Origin: Axinella damicornis
Lineage: Eukaryota > Porifera > Demospongiae > Axinellida > Axinellidae
Reading direction: 5' to 3'
Length of the DNA: 64,000 nt
Assembly (NCBI GenBank): GCA_963931865.1
Contig: OZ007513.1
Span: 10,937,467-11,001,466 of the forward strand
Made by a program: the position numbers and the translations under genes. The notes under the pieces are model-generated. The model saw only the letters and a list, made by a program, of their open reading frames with translations, was not told where the DNA came from and did not search any database. This document shows, one piece after another, positions 24,341 to 34,975 of this stretch; positions within the stretch are counted from its first letter, which is position 1; the number at the start of each line of letters is the position of its first letter.

Positions 24341-25564
24341 TTGGGGGACCCACTGGTACTGGTAGTAGTTTTCAGTGTTGTAGTGTTGAGATCAGTACAC
24401 AAGCTTCAGAGAATGCATAGCAACAGGATGGCAGTACCAGATGGGGAAGCCCTGAGGCCTCGATTAGCACCATTAACTCATTTTTCACCATAACAGAATA
24501 TTTCTTCCATCCCGGACTGCCATATGACATTGTTTCAGAATTTGCAACTGACATATTGCAGTGTACATGTTGTATGTCGTATTGAAGTTTTTCCTCACAG
24601 CTTTTGAAATAATTCATTGCATGGAGTGATTTTGAGATGCTTTTGTATCCTTTGACAGGGCTGTGTGGCTGCTGTGGTTGATGGGATCCAGCATAACCTT
24701 GGGGCCATTGCAGGTGGAGCCATTGTCATCGGTTTTATACAGGTGTGCTACTTTTTCCAGATCGTATTGCTAAATACAGGTGTTAAGTTAACCCACCCAT
24801 CTTTGAGCTGTTCCTTCAGTACGCTCAGTGGAGGCAAATCAAAGAGCAACGCTGCTGCGAAGAAACGTCCACGCTTTGCACATCCTTGCAGTTTTTTTGT
24901 ACGGTCTGACGTCAGCTGAACTTTAACTAAAACGGCACGGGTACGAAACGGAACGGAACGTATACCATTGTATCACCGTTTGGGTATCATTGAACAGAAA
25001 ATGCTAGCATGGTTGCACGCAAACGGAACGGGAACTTTTCCGTGTCTGGTACTGTAGATACATTTGACCCACATGATAAGTTCCTCTGCTGAACTTACTG
25101 CCCGTGTGCTGTACACGATTGTATGTATAGGATCTAGTACGTCGATGCAGAGGTTAAGCGATTTATCCTCCATGGGAAAAGCCGAGGCTAAGCATTACCA
25201 AGCCCCATAGCCTCCGAGTCGATGTAGTAGATCCGGCTTCTACCACAGACATAACCTCCAAGTCAAGTTAGTAGCTGGATCCGGCTGCTAGGAGAGCTAT
25301 AGCTCTCTGATTCTCAGCACAGCGTGTTCAATTACGTCATCACGGAGGATAACGGTAAACCGATTTATCCTCCACGGTACATCAAAGGATTGCCCACGCA
25401 CTGTGGTTAGAAGTTCTGTGATACTGTATTTGTGAAGGGAGTATGGTGAGGTCTGACAATTTTCACGTGATTATTTTGCAACTTTTCTGCAGATCTTTGG
25501 AATTGTATTGGCCTGTTTTGTGGCCATTTACAAACGCCAGGAGAACAAGTACGAAGTTGTGTGA
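14941..25564 (+). CDS. Tetraspanin TSP2, eight exons, complete
   Basis: The exons are 14941-15018, 19322-19363, 20015-20179, 21285-21359, 22204-22299, 23555-23728, 24659-24742 and 25493-25564. All junctions are AG/GT and phase 0, giving 261 residues. The order is a short N-terminus with TM1 (exons 1-2, ending GIWAK), a small loop and TM2 (exon 3), TM3 (exon 4, LGLLVICEIAGGIAAG), the large extracellular loop (exons 5-6), and TM4 plus a short tail ending KYEVV. The loop has the diagnostic FHCCGVDSW, PESCC and GC cysteines and sequons (NIT, NNT, NTS, NVT). Tetraspanins act as plasma-membrane organisers; the partner is unknown. TSP1 is its tandem paralogue. Introns hold at least seven transposon or satellite insertions, yet every splice border is intact. 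Confidence 0.93.
15462..15757. mobile_element. MITE with TACCGT(A) ends
   Basis: The left TACCGTACTCACGTGTTAT and the right end, read in reverse complement as TACCGTAGTCGCACGTTAT, form inverted termini. GGCGCAT motifs recur inside. Partial relatives occur at about 22590 and 29810. It lies in TSP2 intron 1. Confidence 0.65.
17240..17671. mobile_element. hAT-type MITE with perfect 8-bp target duplication
   Basis: The 432-bp element starts TAGGGCTGTCACAATA and ends TATTGTGACAGCCCTA. It is flanked by ccatccag at 17232-17239 and 17672-17679. The 8-bp duplication and TAGGGCTGTC end are typical of hAT elements. The interior is full of ATATTGCAATAC-type palindromes and has no transposase. Confidence 0.9.
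17815..17905. mobile_element. Diverged TAGCCTCG-family MITE
   Basis: ACCTCGTTCCCAGGCC at the left and CTAGAAACAAGGCTAGG at the right, with the GCAGTACGAAAAAGC core. It lies in TSP2 intron 1. Confidence 0.6.
18715..18965. repeat. Minisatellite, ~27-bp unit
   Basis: Variant copies of ATCACATGACTCTCACATG plus ATCACTAT are tandemly arranged in TSP2 intron 1. The frame reading HDSHMITIS repeats is an artefact of this array. Confidence 0.85.
20264..20520 (-). repeat. Interspersed repeat R1, truncated copy
   Basis: It matches the 11.4-11.8 kb copy (AAGATTCTGACC near the start, CCAGGAGTGCGGTTGCCCC at the end). It lies in TSP2 intron 3. Confidence 0.7.
20727..21115. repeat. CT-rich minisatellite (CTCACACATCCTCCCCA unit)
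   Basis: Tandem CACTCACCCTCCC and CACACATCCTCCC units fill this part of TSP2 intron 3. The long Ser/His/Pro frames across it are not genes. Confidence 0.9.
21197..21273. repeat. (CA)n microsatellite
   Basis: A dinucleotide run that ends about 12 bp before the splice acceptor of TSP2 exon 4, so it makes up much of the pyrimidine/CA context of that acceptor. Confidence 0.95.
21590..21910. repeat. Minisatellite, ~28-30-bp unit (GCTGCTGCTCCCCGATTGC)
   Basis: About ten variant copies in tandem in TSP2 intron 4. Open frames on several phases are a by-product of the repeat. Confidence 0.85.
22021..22112. repeat. (CA)n microsatellite
   Basis: Nearly pure CA run in TSP2 intron 4, about 90 bp before exon 5. 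Confidence 0.95.
22770..23341. mobile_element. Long TAGCCTCG-family element with ~120-bp inverted ends
   Basis: The left arm (AGCCTCGTTCCAGGCCTTCC through ACGTGATACGCGGCACAGC) pairs with the right arm (GTGCCGCGTATCACGTGAG through GGCCTGGGAACGAGGCTA). The unique interior of ~320 bp has no recognisable coding sequence. This shows that the 82-bp hairpins are deleted forms of a larger element. TSP2 intron 5. Confidence 0.8.
23744..24119. mobile_element. TAGCCTCG-family element, ~375 bp
   Basis: The left end is truncated (AGTCCCACGCCCAGC); the right end is complete (GGACTGGGAACGAGGCTA). The interior matches the 52798-53114 element in reverse complement, so these are two members of one subfamily in opposite orientation. 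TSP2 intron 6. Confidence 0.75.
24284..24337. repeat. Adjacent poly(G) and poly(C) tracts
   Basis: 13 G (24284-24296), a short gap, then 31 C (24307-24337). Self-complementary runs in TSP2 intron 6. Confidence 0.95.
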
Positions 25565-25848
25565 CCTACAGCACACATCACACATTAGAACTATACGTGA
25601 ACCTTTACTGCATGTGTGCTTACCATTGCGTGCTATTGTTGTAAAAGCATTTTAATAGCTACCCCCAGTACCGGGATACGATTGTATTGTTACTGTGTGT
25701 TTAGCTGTGTAGCGGCATGCAATTGATTTGTTCAAGAGGTAATGTGTATTAAGTTTTCAGCTGTATCTGCATGCCAGGGCTTAATTATTAATCCATTCAA
25801 GCATAGGGATAGCTATTCGCTATTTTTCTCTCAAGTTGAAATTTGGGC

Positions 25849-25916
25849 CTAGCCTTGTTCCCAGTCTCCTGCCCAGCTTTTTGTTGCATACGACGGGAGG
25901 GGCCTGGGAACGAGCA
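25849..25916. mobile_element. Short TAGCCTTG-type MITE
   Basis: CTAGCCTTGTTCCCAGTC at the left and GGCCTGGGAACGAGC at the right, just downstream of TSP2. Confidence 0.6.
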
Positions 25917-26195
25917 CTTTTTGTGATTGTTAACGTACTGGAAGAGTTTCTCTTGCTCGGAACAGTTTACCTTGCACCAACATGCCAAAGTTCATCCTAG
26001 ATTTTACTTGCTGATTGGTCAGGTTGGGAGGACACGCATGCGCATTCAGCCTGGCCGGCCACTATTAAACGACACTTACCTGCAGCCTTTCTTCTTGACG
26101 CACTGTACAGGGAGGGGAGCAGGACCTGATACGAACCTAGGCTGCTGAATGAGACCCTGTGTGGAGTGCGCAATAATTAGAACGCACGACGCGAG

Positions 26196-28004
26196 ATGGA
26201 TGCCCCGGCCGATCAGCGACCATGCGAAGATCATCTGCATCCCGAAGGGCAAACGCGCCGCTTGGTAAGCCAGAACGTTCTTCAGAAGGGAGCACCACAG
26301 ATGACTGCACGGATGGGTCACTTCAAACTTACCGGAACTCGGACCCCTAAGCGGAAGGCACGCGAAGCGAGACCAACACTTGGTAAGTCCGTGCTCTGCA
26401 CCAAAAAGACCCTGTGTGCATTGACATGTACCAAAAACTTGTAATCTGAAGACGTGCCGTTAGCGAAAACTCTAACCACACCCTAAACCCTGAAGGGGAT
26501 GACACTCCCATTGACGTCGTAGTCAGAGCGGGGTCAAGAAATCTTGACCGTCATGTGTTTGCTGCTTGACCACTTCGTAAAAAGACGACCGTTTGACTGC
26601 GCTGTATTTCAGCTGTTGACCGCCGATAGTATACGGAAGAATGCGTAGTGACTCCACCCCTTCCTTAGCATACGGGGTCAAGATTCACCGATAAGGCCGG
26701 TCGCAGCTCTGACTATGGCGTCTATGGGAGTGTCACCCCCTTGCCATATAAAATAGTGTATTGCATATGGATGCTAACGAACGGAAAATAACACCGTAGC
26801 CCATATAAAACTGTGTACAACGTATGTAAGGTAACGGAGGGGTTTTTTGGGCGTCTTTTAATTCCGGACATTGCATTCATATGCCCCTCGCGTTCACTCC
26901 GTTAGCAATTCTTCCATATTATGATAAGTACCCTACCTTCGAACTTTCCAATCTTAGCAAAAAAACTGCTCCTAGAGAGCGAAAGCTGGGGCCGTGTCCG
27001 GAAATCCCCTGCTGTCCGGAAACCCCCTCCGTTACCTTACTGTAACTAACAGAAAATGACTGATGTAAGTACCTTCTACAGTGAGCTGTAATTATGGATG
27101 CTCTCATCGGGTCTCTTTATCCACGGCAGGTTCAACGATCTTGTTTGATGACACCGTCACGAAGGTGGTCAGCCTCTATCCGCAATTGACAGTTGAAGTG
27201 GGAGTCCGTGATTGCAAGAAGTGGGGAATTATTCATGGAGGGATAAGGATCGAGCCCAACTCACAGACTCCTGTGCACAATCCCAGGGCTGTGATCAGTT
27301 CAGGTGGTGATTCATTGGTCACTTTCAAGTTTGAAGCCATGCTGCTTCCCCAAGTTAGTGGTCACCTGCCTGAGGACAACGAGCGTTTCCTGGAAGTTTT
27401 ACAGACCCTTCTTCCCGGATCTGGTTACTTTTTGTGCCAAGGTCTACCATCAGAAGTGACATCTCTGATGACCTACGACACCAAGAACGCTCGTAGGTGG
27501 GGGTTGCCATTCGGCCGAATAGACCACCAAGAATGTCCCTTGTGGGTAAAGGAGGCTTCGTCAAGCACTTCACCTCATGGACAGCCTCAGAGATGTGAGA
27601 AGTGTGCAAACCTCATGTACTATGTGAGAAGGCAGGAGAAGAAGAGGAAGTTGGTAACTCCGGAGCAGATGGCGAAACGAGTTCTACCGTCTTCCCATTT
27701 CCCAGTAAAGTATTTGTCTCCGGCCAGTGCAGAGACAAGAAGAAGAAACATTGCCCAAGAGAAGAAGGCAAGGAAACGAAAGGTAAATGTTGGCAGTGGC
27801 ATCCAACTACATTCAGGTTTATCTTCTGAAAGTGTTTGTCGTCAGGGTAGAGAGCTTAAACTAACCACCAATATGCAGTGTGTAGCCGGTTCATTGAGCA
27901 CTCGACCGTTAGCTGCATGGAGATCGACGGTAGCCGGGCAGTCTATGTATTCAGAACGAAACCTGGAAATGGTTCATTTGGGAGTTCAATTCTGTCTCAG
28001 CTAG
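26196..28004 (+). CDS. Unidentified two-exon protein with CxxC and basic region
   Basis: Exon 26196-26382 (from ATG, MDAPADQRPCEDH...) ends in phase 1 at a GTAAGT donor. Exon 27130 onward follows a CCACGGCAG acceptor and is also phase 1, so the frame joins without a break (ARPTL-G-STILFDD). The second exon stays open to 28004, although an AAAGGTAAAT donor at 27782/27783 suggests the coding part may splice there. Visible features are a ~150-residue globular-looking segment, a CEKCANLMYYVRRQEKKRK stretch (CxxC followed by basic residues) and a basic PASAETRRRNIAQEKKARKR tail, perhaps nuclear. I do not recognise the family; the layout recalls uncharacterised, often transposon-derived proteins of sponges and cnidarians. 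Two MITEs occupy its intron. Confidence 0.5.
26495..26740. mobile_element. Foldback MITE with GGGGATGACACTCCC ends
   Basis: GGGGATGACACTCCCATTGACG at the left pairs with CTATGGGAGTGTCACCCCC at the right. It lies in the intron of the unidentified gene. Confidence 0.7.
26827..27039. mobile_element. Foldback MITE with TAAGGTAACGGAGGGG ends
   Basis: TAAGGTAACGGAGGGG at the left pairs with CCCCCTCCGTTACCTTA at the right, about 213 bp, non-coding. Confidence 0.7.
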
Positions 28005-28552
28005 TGTGATTCCAGAGCTTTTGAGCATGAATAATGCAGCTACTGTGTGTGGGAGAAGGAGCGTACTTGTTTGGGTTCCATCTGTTGACAAGTTAGTGGT
28101 CACACAAAGCACCTTATATGGAAGTGCTACAACTCGCACCCACTTTGTTAAGATGCCTGTGAGGGCTTGCATGAGGTGTGAAAAACTACCATAGCAATCA
28201 CCCACCATAGCATACACAACACCTGCCCACCTGCTTATGTGATGTCATGCGCAGCTGTACTCGTACACAGACCCCAAACGCAAGCAATTCAAATCCGTAT
28301 AAGAAGCGTTGTGTGTTGCTACCCAGCACCTGAATGGGTACGCTAGTTGGATGCTCCTTCCCGTTATGGGCTCCTGGTGCAATTAAGTATAACATTTCTC
28401 GTGTGACAAATTATCCCAGACTCTTCCCCTTTTGTTTGGGTGTTGGCCAGAGAGCCTGGGAACGAGGCTGGTCTGAGATAGCTGTTAAATAGCTATCACA
28501 GCACCATACCATATAAGGATCACAGTGTTTACTATACTGCTAGGTTTCTTAG

Positions 28553-29029
28553 ACCGTATAGCGCCACATTTTCGAGGGACAAAATTTTGCGGAAATAATT
28601 TTTGCGGATTGAAGGTTCTGGTTAGCCACGCCCAGTCTGATGCAGCCGCTGCAGCCACCCACAACTAAACCGTTCGTAGTTGTTGTGACACGTGTGCATG
28701 GATAATGATGCACACTACCATGCACGTGTGCATGTTGAAACAAGTGAGTTTGGCAACCGAAACGTGAGGCAATGGTTCGTGGGTACCATGTGTATTGTGT
28801 ACCAAGACAGCTGGGATGCAACTATCGGGGAACAGGTACCTACCATCGGTCGTGTGCCAAAGAAGATATCGAGTGTGTGCTTCATGTTTCTGCTGTGTGG
28901 TGGTATATACAATGAGTGATAGCCTCTAGGCGCTACTAGTACGTTTATTGAAAAATTCGCGAGCTTAATTTTCACGGTCTGAGACGAATCCGCGAAATTA
29001 TGCGCCTTGAAAATTTGGCGCTATACGGT
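28553..29029. mobile_element. MITE with ACCGTATAGCGCCA ends
   Basis: ACCGTATAGCGCCACATTTT at the left pairs with AAAATTTGGCGCTATACGGT at the right, 477 bp. Interior frames are not convincing. Confidence 0.75.
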
Positions 29030-29379
29030 ACACCATTGTGAGCCCTAATGGACTTCTTGTGTGTAAATTATCACACTTACCATGTAAGGAGTTTTATGGA
29101 TGCTAATTGTTTGCACTTTATGCACAATGCTTGTGCATGCACATGAAAACAAAATTTGATGATCAAGACTGTGTGCTTAGGCCTTGGTAGATTGAGCTCC
29201 GGCCTCTCCATATTGTATTCTACCATTTAATTCCCCTTGTATCAGTAAGCTGAATTCTCAGCAGCTTAATGTTTGGGTAGCTCAGACCTCAGGAATGGGA
29301 AGGAAGTGATTGACTCAATATTGCTGCCAGTTGGTATGAGTTTATTGTAGGGCTCCGCAGATACTATTATCAGTATCTG

Positions 29380-29575
29380 TATCAGTCCCAATACCAGCCA
29401 GCAGTGAGGTCAGTCCCAATACCAGCCAGCGGTGAGGTATCAGGTATCAGTCCCAATACCAGCCAGCGGTGAGGTATCAGGTATCAGTCCCAATACTAGC
29501 CAGCGGTGAGGTCAGTCCCAATACCAGCCAGCGGTGAGGTCAGTCCCAATACCAGCCAGTTGTGAGGTATTGGGT
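29380..29575. repeat. Minisatellite (CAGTCCCAATACCAGCCAGC unit)
   Basis: Six copies of a 28- to 37-bp unit with GGTGAGGT spacers and optional ATCAGGTAT. Confidence 0.9.
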
Positions 29576-29599
29576 ACCGACTATTGGTGTTCTGCGGTA

Positions 29600-31398
29600 C
29601 TGATGATTTAATTGCCAACATAATATGGCATGGGTGAATGCTTGCTCAAGCAATCAATAATGGCCAGGCAGGTTAGGAGGGAGTTTTGGGAGCATTTCTG
29701 TGTGAATGCTGATGGAACTTTTCAAGCGAATCAATGGCATATAGTGGTATTGGTATTTGTATATTGGCCTCAATATTAAAATATGAAGTATTGATAAAAT
29801 TGGTAAATATTCGCTGTTAGGCTCAGGTACAACTCTCGTCCCAAATACTCTTTGTTATGCACTGAAGTGACTTGTGTCTGCGTCCTTGACTCCTCGTCCG
29901 AATCCAAGCCTACGACCTGCTGTATCCTTTTCCACTCAACCCAAGAATTGTTCCGCTGGTGACTACGTACAGCCTGGGACATGCTTTCACTGGGAGCCAG
30001 CATACTTACTAAATAAGTCACATCTCAATCAGTGATGTTATTATTGAACTTGGATGCTATCAATAGTCAGGAAGTTGATAAGGTAGCATTTTTCCCAATA
30101 GTTCACCTAGTAAGTCCTCAAAGCACCTATGATTCCCAAATCACTGGTACGCTAGTTTGTTCTACCAAGGCCTAATTATTTGAACTTAGTTTCCCATGTG
30201 TGTTTGTTTTTACAGGCAGCTGTATTGACGACCTCCCCACTGAAGAGTCCTCCTTCCAAGGCTTGTTGAAGGGACCTATCATGTCCACTGACAGTGCGCC
30301 AAGCAGATATTGCGCAAACACTGGAAAGTATATAGTCAGTTCTGCTCCATGACAAAGGATAACTCACTCATAATACCTGCGTGATTCAAACATGTTATGT
30401 TTACACAAAACATCCGAGTCGTTTATAATGTTGATTATCGCTATAATTATAATTACTTCCGGTTCCGTTCCGTTCCGGGTTTTCCAGCAATATTATGCTT
30501 TTGCAGGACTTATGCACGCTCCAATCATCAGTAACTGAACAGTCTCACTCAGTAAGGCCTTAGGGTGTGCATGCAGTCAATCATCAGCGTCAGTGAACAG
30601 TTTCTCTCAGTAAGCAAGGTGCATGTGGTCACTGCATGACATTCAGCAGTAGCTACAGAATAACTCACAATCTGGCTATTCATGGGGACCACATTGGTCG
30701 CATAAACCAGAAGACAAATGGAGTATGAAACGGTTTGGCTTTGCGTGGCATGTTGTTCACTTAATGTTCGCAAAACATGCAGGCAAAACTATATATCTGC
30801 AGGCCCATCTGTCATCAGTGAAGCAATGATTGCCAACAGAAGAGGCAATATGTACACATGTAGCTATATATACGCATAAATAATACTGTGTACAGAAATT
30901 GGTCCATGCAATTCCCGCAATGTGCCATGCACCACGTGATTACTCACAGACCCCCCATTCTTTTATTATAATAATACATGTAGACTTCATTTACATGGAA
31001 ATCAATCTTTCATGCAAGACTTTCCGAAGGCATAATTGAAGTGGTTGTTGGTCCGGCAGGAAGTATAGGGCATATAAGTTGAGTTACGCCCAGAGCTAGT
31101 GCTGAATTCGCATGTCATATCCTTCCTGCCTGAAAAAGGGGCATTAGCCATGTAGGACCGTCCAAGCTGCATTCAGAACCGAACTGAACTGAGGTCGAAT
31201 CGCAAGCCCAGCTCCACCCTCCAGAGCACGTGGGGCGTGGGCAGACAGACTAGACATGTCCGGCTCACGTTCTGATCGGGGAACGAGACTAGTTCGCCCT
31301 GTGCAACAACAACTCATAAAGAGAGGAATGCACTTCATCTGCGCATTGCAACGCTGGCTTTGCGAGGTCAGACGGGTTGCGACACGTACGAGGCTCCG
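29600..31398. other. Intergenic, no gene recognised
   Basis: Only short frames occur. 31040-31075 carries a TTGGTCCGGCAGGAAGTA segment related to the MITE at 34592-34730. The sulfotransferase promoter should lie in the last few hundred bases, but I see no clear TATA box. Confidence 0.4.
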
Positions 31399-33672
31399 AT
31401 GGAGAAATCGAAGCGAAAGTTCATTGGGTTTCTGTTTCCCAGCAGATTTTCTGCACTTGTTTGTGCGGCTGTAGTATTAACACTATTGCTGGTGCTCTCG
31501 GTGCGACACATGCCCAGGTCTCTTCGGCCCCACACCATCACTGTTCGGAGCGCTGCTAAGCAACGAGTTATTCTGAGAGGTACTATTTTACCCTATTTTT
31601 TGAACATGCATTATTGTGTGTATACAATGGGAAGTATGATGGACAAGCCCATCCAATGGTTAATTTTCGAGGCTGCCCATATTTAGTCTCGTTCCCAGAC
31701 CCAAACAACCCCAGCGAAGATCGCTTGCAGTATCCTGCAAGCGATCTTTGCTGGGGTTGTTTGGGTCTGGGAACGAGACTTGCCCATAATAATTAGCTGT
31801 TTGTTTGTTCTCTACCAAGTTGCTTTCCTACACTGCTCATCATCCTCCACATCTCACCCCTTAGCTAACTGTCTAGCTCACCACTGATTTATGCGGATTA
31901 TTATGTGCCCTAGGGCATATTAGTTTCATTTTTCTGGCCTCACAAGAGTTATCGTGTACTTCAACCATTGAGCTAGTGAGTGTTCGTACTAGCTATACGG
32001 AAAAAAACGAATTCACACTGTCAGGAGAATAGGGCACTGCATTCAGAATTACATACAATGGCTATTGTAGCTACGTGGTAGTAAATTGTATCACAATGTT
32101 AGTTGACTGTGTGAACCAAACGATTTATGAGCACAGAGCAATCACACTTCTCCTAGACTGAGACTATAGCCTATATAGTACTACAGAAGCTAGCTGTTGT
32201 GCTTAACACTGTATGATGACATGAACTCCACTGTTAACACACTAGAATATTCATACCCTCGTTCGCAGGCCTTCTCACCCCAGCATTTGTCGCTTGCAGT
32301 ACTGCAATTGCAAGCAACAAAGCCTCGGGTAAGAAGGCCTGGGAACGAGGCTATGAATATTCATACCATTGCTTGAACCATATCGTTCATTAACTTTCAA
32401 ATTCAACATCACATTACAGAGAATGACATTGCTTCAGTGGTTAGAACCCACCTGGAGATGTGCCGAGGTACCCTCTCTAAAATACAGCTTGACTTTATCC
32501 GAAATCAAACTGATGCCCTGCTCACATTCATACCGGATAGATTTTCTGATTCATTCACCAATCCTTGCTGGTATGCTGACATCGATGTTCCACCTGAATC
32601 CATCCGTCAGCAGAAGATCTCAACCACTCTGACTCAACTAGAGAGCACCTCTGTAGATGAGGTCTCTAAACGGCTGCTAAAAATCACCAGCACTGGTAAA
32701 GAACGATTGCATGGCAATCAAAGAGATGGCACGCTGTTGTGTTTACCAGCTTTTTACCTGGCGGGCTTCCCAAAATGTGGAACTTCAACACTGTACAAGT
32801 TGATTACTGCTCACCCCAGGATTGCAACCCCACCCATAAAGGAAGGCCACTTCTGGAAGTACTTTATGACAAATGATGACCAGTATGTGTACCAGTTGCA
32901 AGCCCTGAAATCATACTACTACTTGTTCCATTTCGCTGAGGCGGCAAAGAGAATCAAGAGGAACCCTCAAACCATAACCTTAGATGCAAGTCCTTCCACA
33001 ATACTCACAATTAAACATGGTCCGCTGCTGGTAGATTCTGATCTATGCACGTTTCCACGCATTGTTTCCACAGTTTTACCGGATGCAAAATACATTGTAA
33101 TTTTGCGTAATCCAATCACTCTTCTTTGGTCAGATTATTGGTTTTATTGTGCTATGAAGAACTGGAAGACGGAGAATGGACAGGTCAAGGTGCCTAAGGG
33201 ATACCTAAAACATGGCCCTGACATGTTCCATCAACACAGTGTGACGGCTATCAACGAGTATATGAGCTGCTTGCAAGCGAATTCCGAATTTGAGTGTGCT
33301 AGGTTAGCCACGTTGGAGATGCATCCAGGAGAAGGGTGTGGTACTCGTTTAGGTGCTGGTCTCTACTACCTTCATATTGTGAAGTGGCTCAGTGTGCTGC
33401 CAAGGAAGCAGTTCCTCTTTCTGAGGACAGAAGATGTTGCTGATCATTCACAATCTGTCATGCAGAGAGTGTGGAAATTTTTAGGGCTCCATCCGTTTGT
33501 GCAAAACACTCAGGCTGTCCACTGCAAATCCTGGAGTGAAGTATCAGGAGAGAATAATACAACCATGAAGATGTTTCCGCAGACAAAGAAAATGCTGTCT
33601 TCATTTTATGAGCCTTACAACCGCATCCTGGCCGTGTTACTTAAAGATGATGACTTCCTTTGGAATGACTAG
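31399..33672 (+). CDS. CHST15-like carbohydrate sulfotransferase ST1
   Basis: This is a type II Golgi enzyme that moves sulfate from PAPS to a sugar hydroxyl. Exons 31399-31579 and 32420-33672 join in phase 1 to give 477 residues. A basic N-terminus (MEKSKRK) precedes one membrane anchor (about residues 17-35, CAAVVLTLLLVLSV). The PAPS 5'-phosphosulfate loop is GFPKCGTST (about 176-184) and the 3'-phosphate site is ILRNPITLLWSDYW (about 288-301). NPCWY, GLYYLHIVKWLSVLPRKQFL and the ending YNRILAVLLKDDDFLWN all align with human GalNAc4S-6ST (CHST15) features, so a chondroitin-like or other sulfated galactan acceptor is likely but unproven. ATG was chosen at MEKSK by match to ST2; an in-frame ATG upstream exists. 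ST2 follows in tandem. Confidence 0.92.
31686..31780. mobile_element. TAGTCTCG-variant hairpin MITE
   Basis: A nearly perfect hairpin from AGTCTCGTTCCCAGACCC to GGGTCTGGGAACGAGACT, with a CGCTTGCAG loop. It lies in the single ST1 intron. Confidence 0.8.
32259..32353. mobile_element. TAGCCTCG-family MITE in ST1 intron
   Basis: CCTCGTTCGCAGGCC at the left and GGCCTGGGAACGAGGCTA at the right. GAATATTCATAC occurs on both sides (left 32247-32258), consistent with a target duplication. It ends about 65 bp before exon 2. Confidence 0.7.
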
Positions 33673-34591
33673 CAATCTGCTATGAAATTAATTTGTGGTG
33701 CTATGGTCAGAGCATGTACATGTGCATGACTGCTAAAAGCAATTATCAGTAACTGGCAGATAAATGGCCAGATGAATGTGCAATGTACGACTTCAATTGT
33801 AATTAAGACAATGTAATGTCGTTATGTAGGCTGATTAATAGTAGCCTGAATGTTATTGCCTCTCATGTTATGACTTTTAAAAGTACAATATATTAGGATG
33901 GATATGGATGCAGGCATGAACCCCGTGCGTACCTTTAAGATGCATAGCAGAGCTGAAGACATTGCGGATTGCGATATATAGCTAGCACTGCAGAACCTCG
34001 GAGACAAATAGAACAAAAAGGAATGCATCGTGCCCCCAAATTTCTTGAATCATTCCTGCAGAAGGAGGAACTGCTTTCTCATGGCCCAAGCTTGATCCAC
34101 TTTGCACCGGCCATTACCTATTGATCTGCCAGCAGCTGCGATATGAGATTCTGACACATCTGAGCCACGCCCACTTGAACTTTGACCCGAGAGGTTCCTG
34201 CAGCGCATGGCACTTGCACAGCCAGCAGAAAGGAAAGTTGCGAGTGTACCCCTACGATTGAGTCACGAGGACAGATCGACGTACTACCGCAAGTAACAGT
34301 GACTATACTGAGATTCAGCATGGACTTACCGATGGAGAAGTCGAGACGAGAGCTCGGTGTGTGGCCATTTTCCAGAAAATTGTCCGTCATTATTTGTGCG
34401 GCTGTGTTGTTAACACTGATGCTGGTGCTCTCAGTGCGACACGTACACAAATCCTTTCAGCACTACCCCGTCACTGTTCGGAGCGTAAAGCAAGGAGTAC
34501 ATCTGAGAGGTACACGACTACTAATCATTTTACTAGACCCCCATTCCACCTACTAGTTACTGGAGGCTGCATGCTCATATAAATATTATTA

Positions 34592-34730
34592 CGAAGTGGA
34601 TATTGGTCCGGCAGGAAGTAGGGCAATGGGTTAGGGTATGTTAGGGCCAGGGTGGGTTCTAGATGCGCGCGCGTTTCCGGTACCTATATGCCTAAAGTAT
34701 GTACTTCCTGCCGGACCAATTTCCACATCG
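34592..34730. mobile_element. Foldback MITE (TTGGTCCGGCAGGAAGTA)
   Basis: TTGGTCCGGCAGGAAGTA at the left pairs with TACTTCCTGCCGGACCAA at the right. Relatives occur at 31040-31130 and 48690-48810. It lies in the ST2 intron. Confidence 0.75.
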
Positions 34731-34836
34731 TATAATTATTATTCCGTAGACTTTGTTATGCCAACAATAACTCTGGAGTCTACAACACTGCAACCATATG
34801 AGTGGTCTCTCATGGCCCGACCCTGTTCCGCCACGG

Positions 34837-34975
34837 AGGAAAAGTTCTGAGACATAGCCATATATAGATGAGCTCAGGAATTCGAATCCGTTAGTTATGC
34901 AATCCACCACTGAGGAAAAGTTCTGAGACATGGCCATATATAGATGAGCTCAGGAATCCATTAGTTATGCAATCC
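34837..34975. repeat. Tandem duplication, ~75-bp unit
   Basis: GAGGAAAAGTTCTGAGACAT and the following ATATATAGATGAGCTCAGGA occur twice in succession, followed by GTTACAGCTC-type inverted repeats to about 35160. ST2 intron. Confidence 0.75.
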
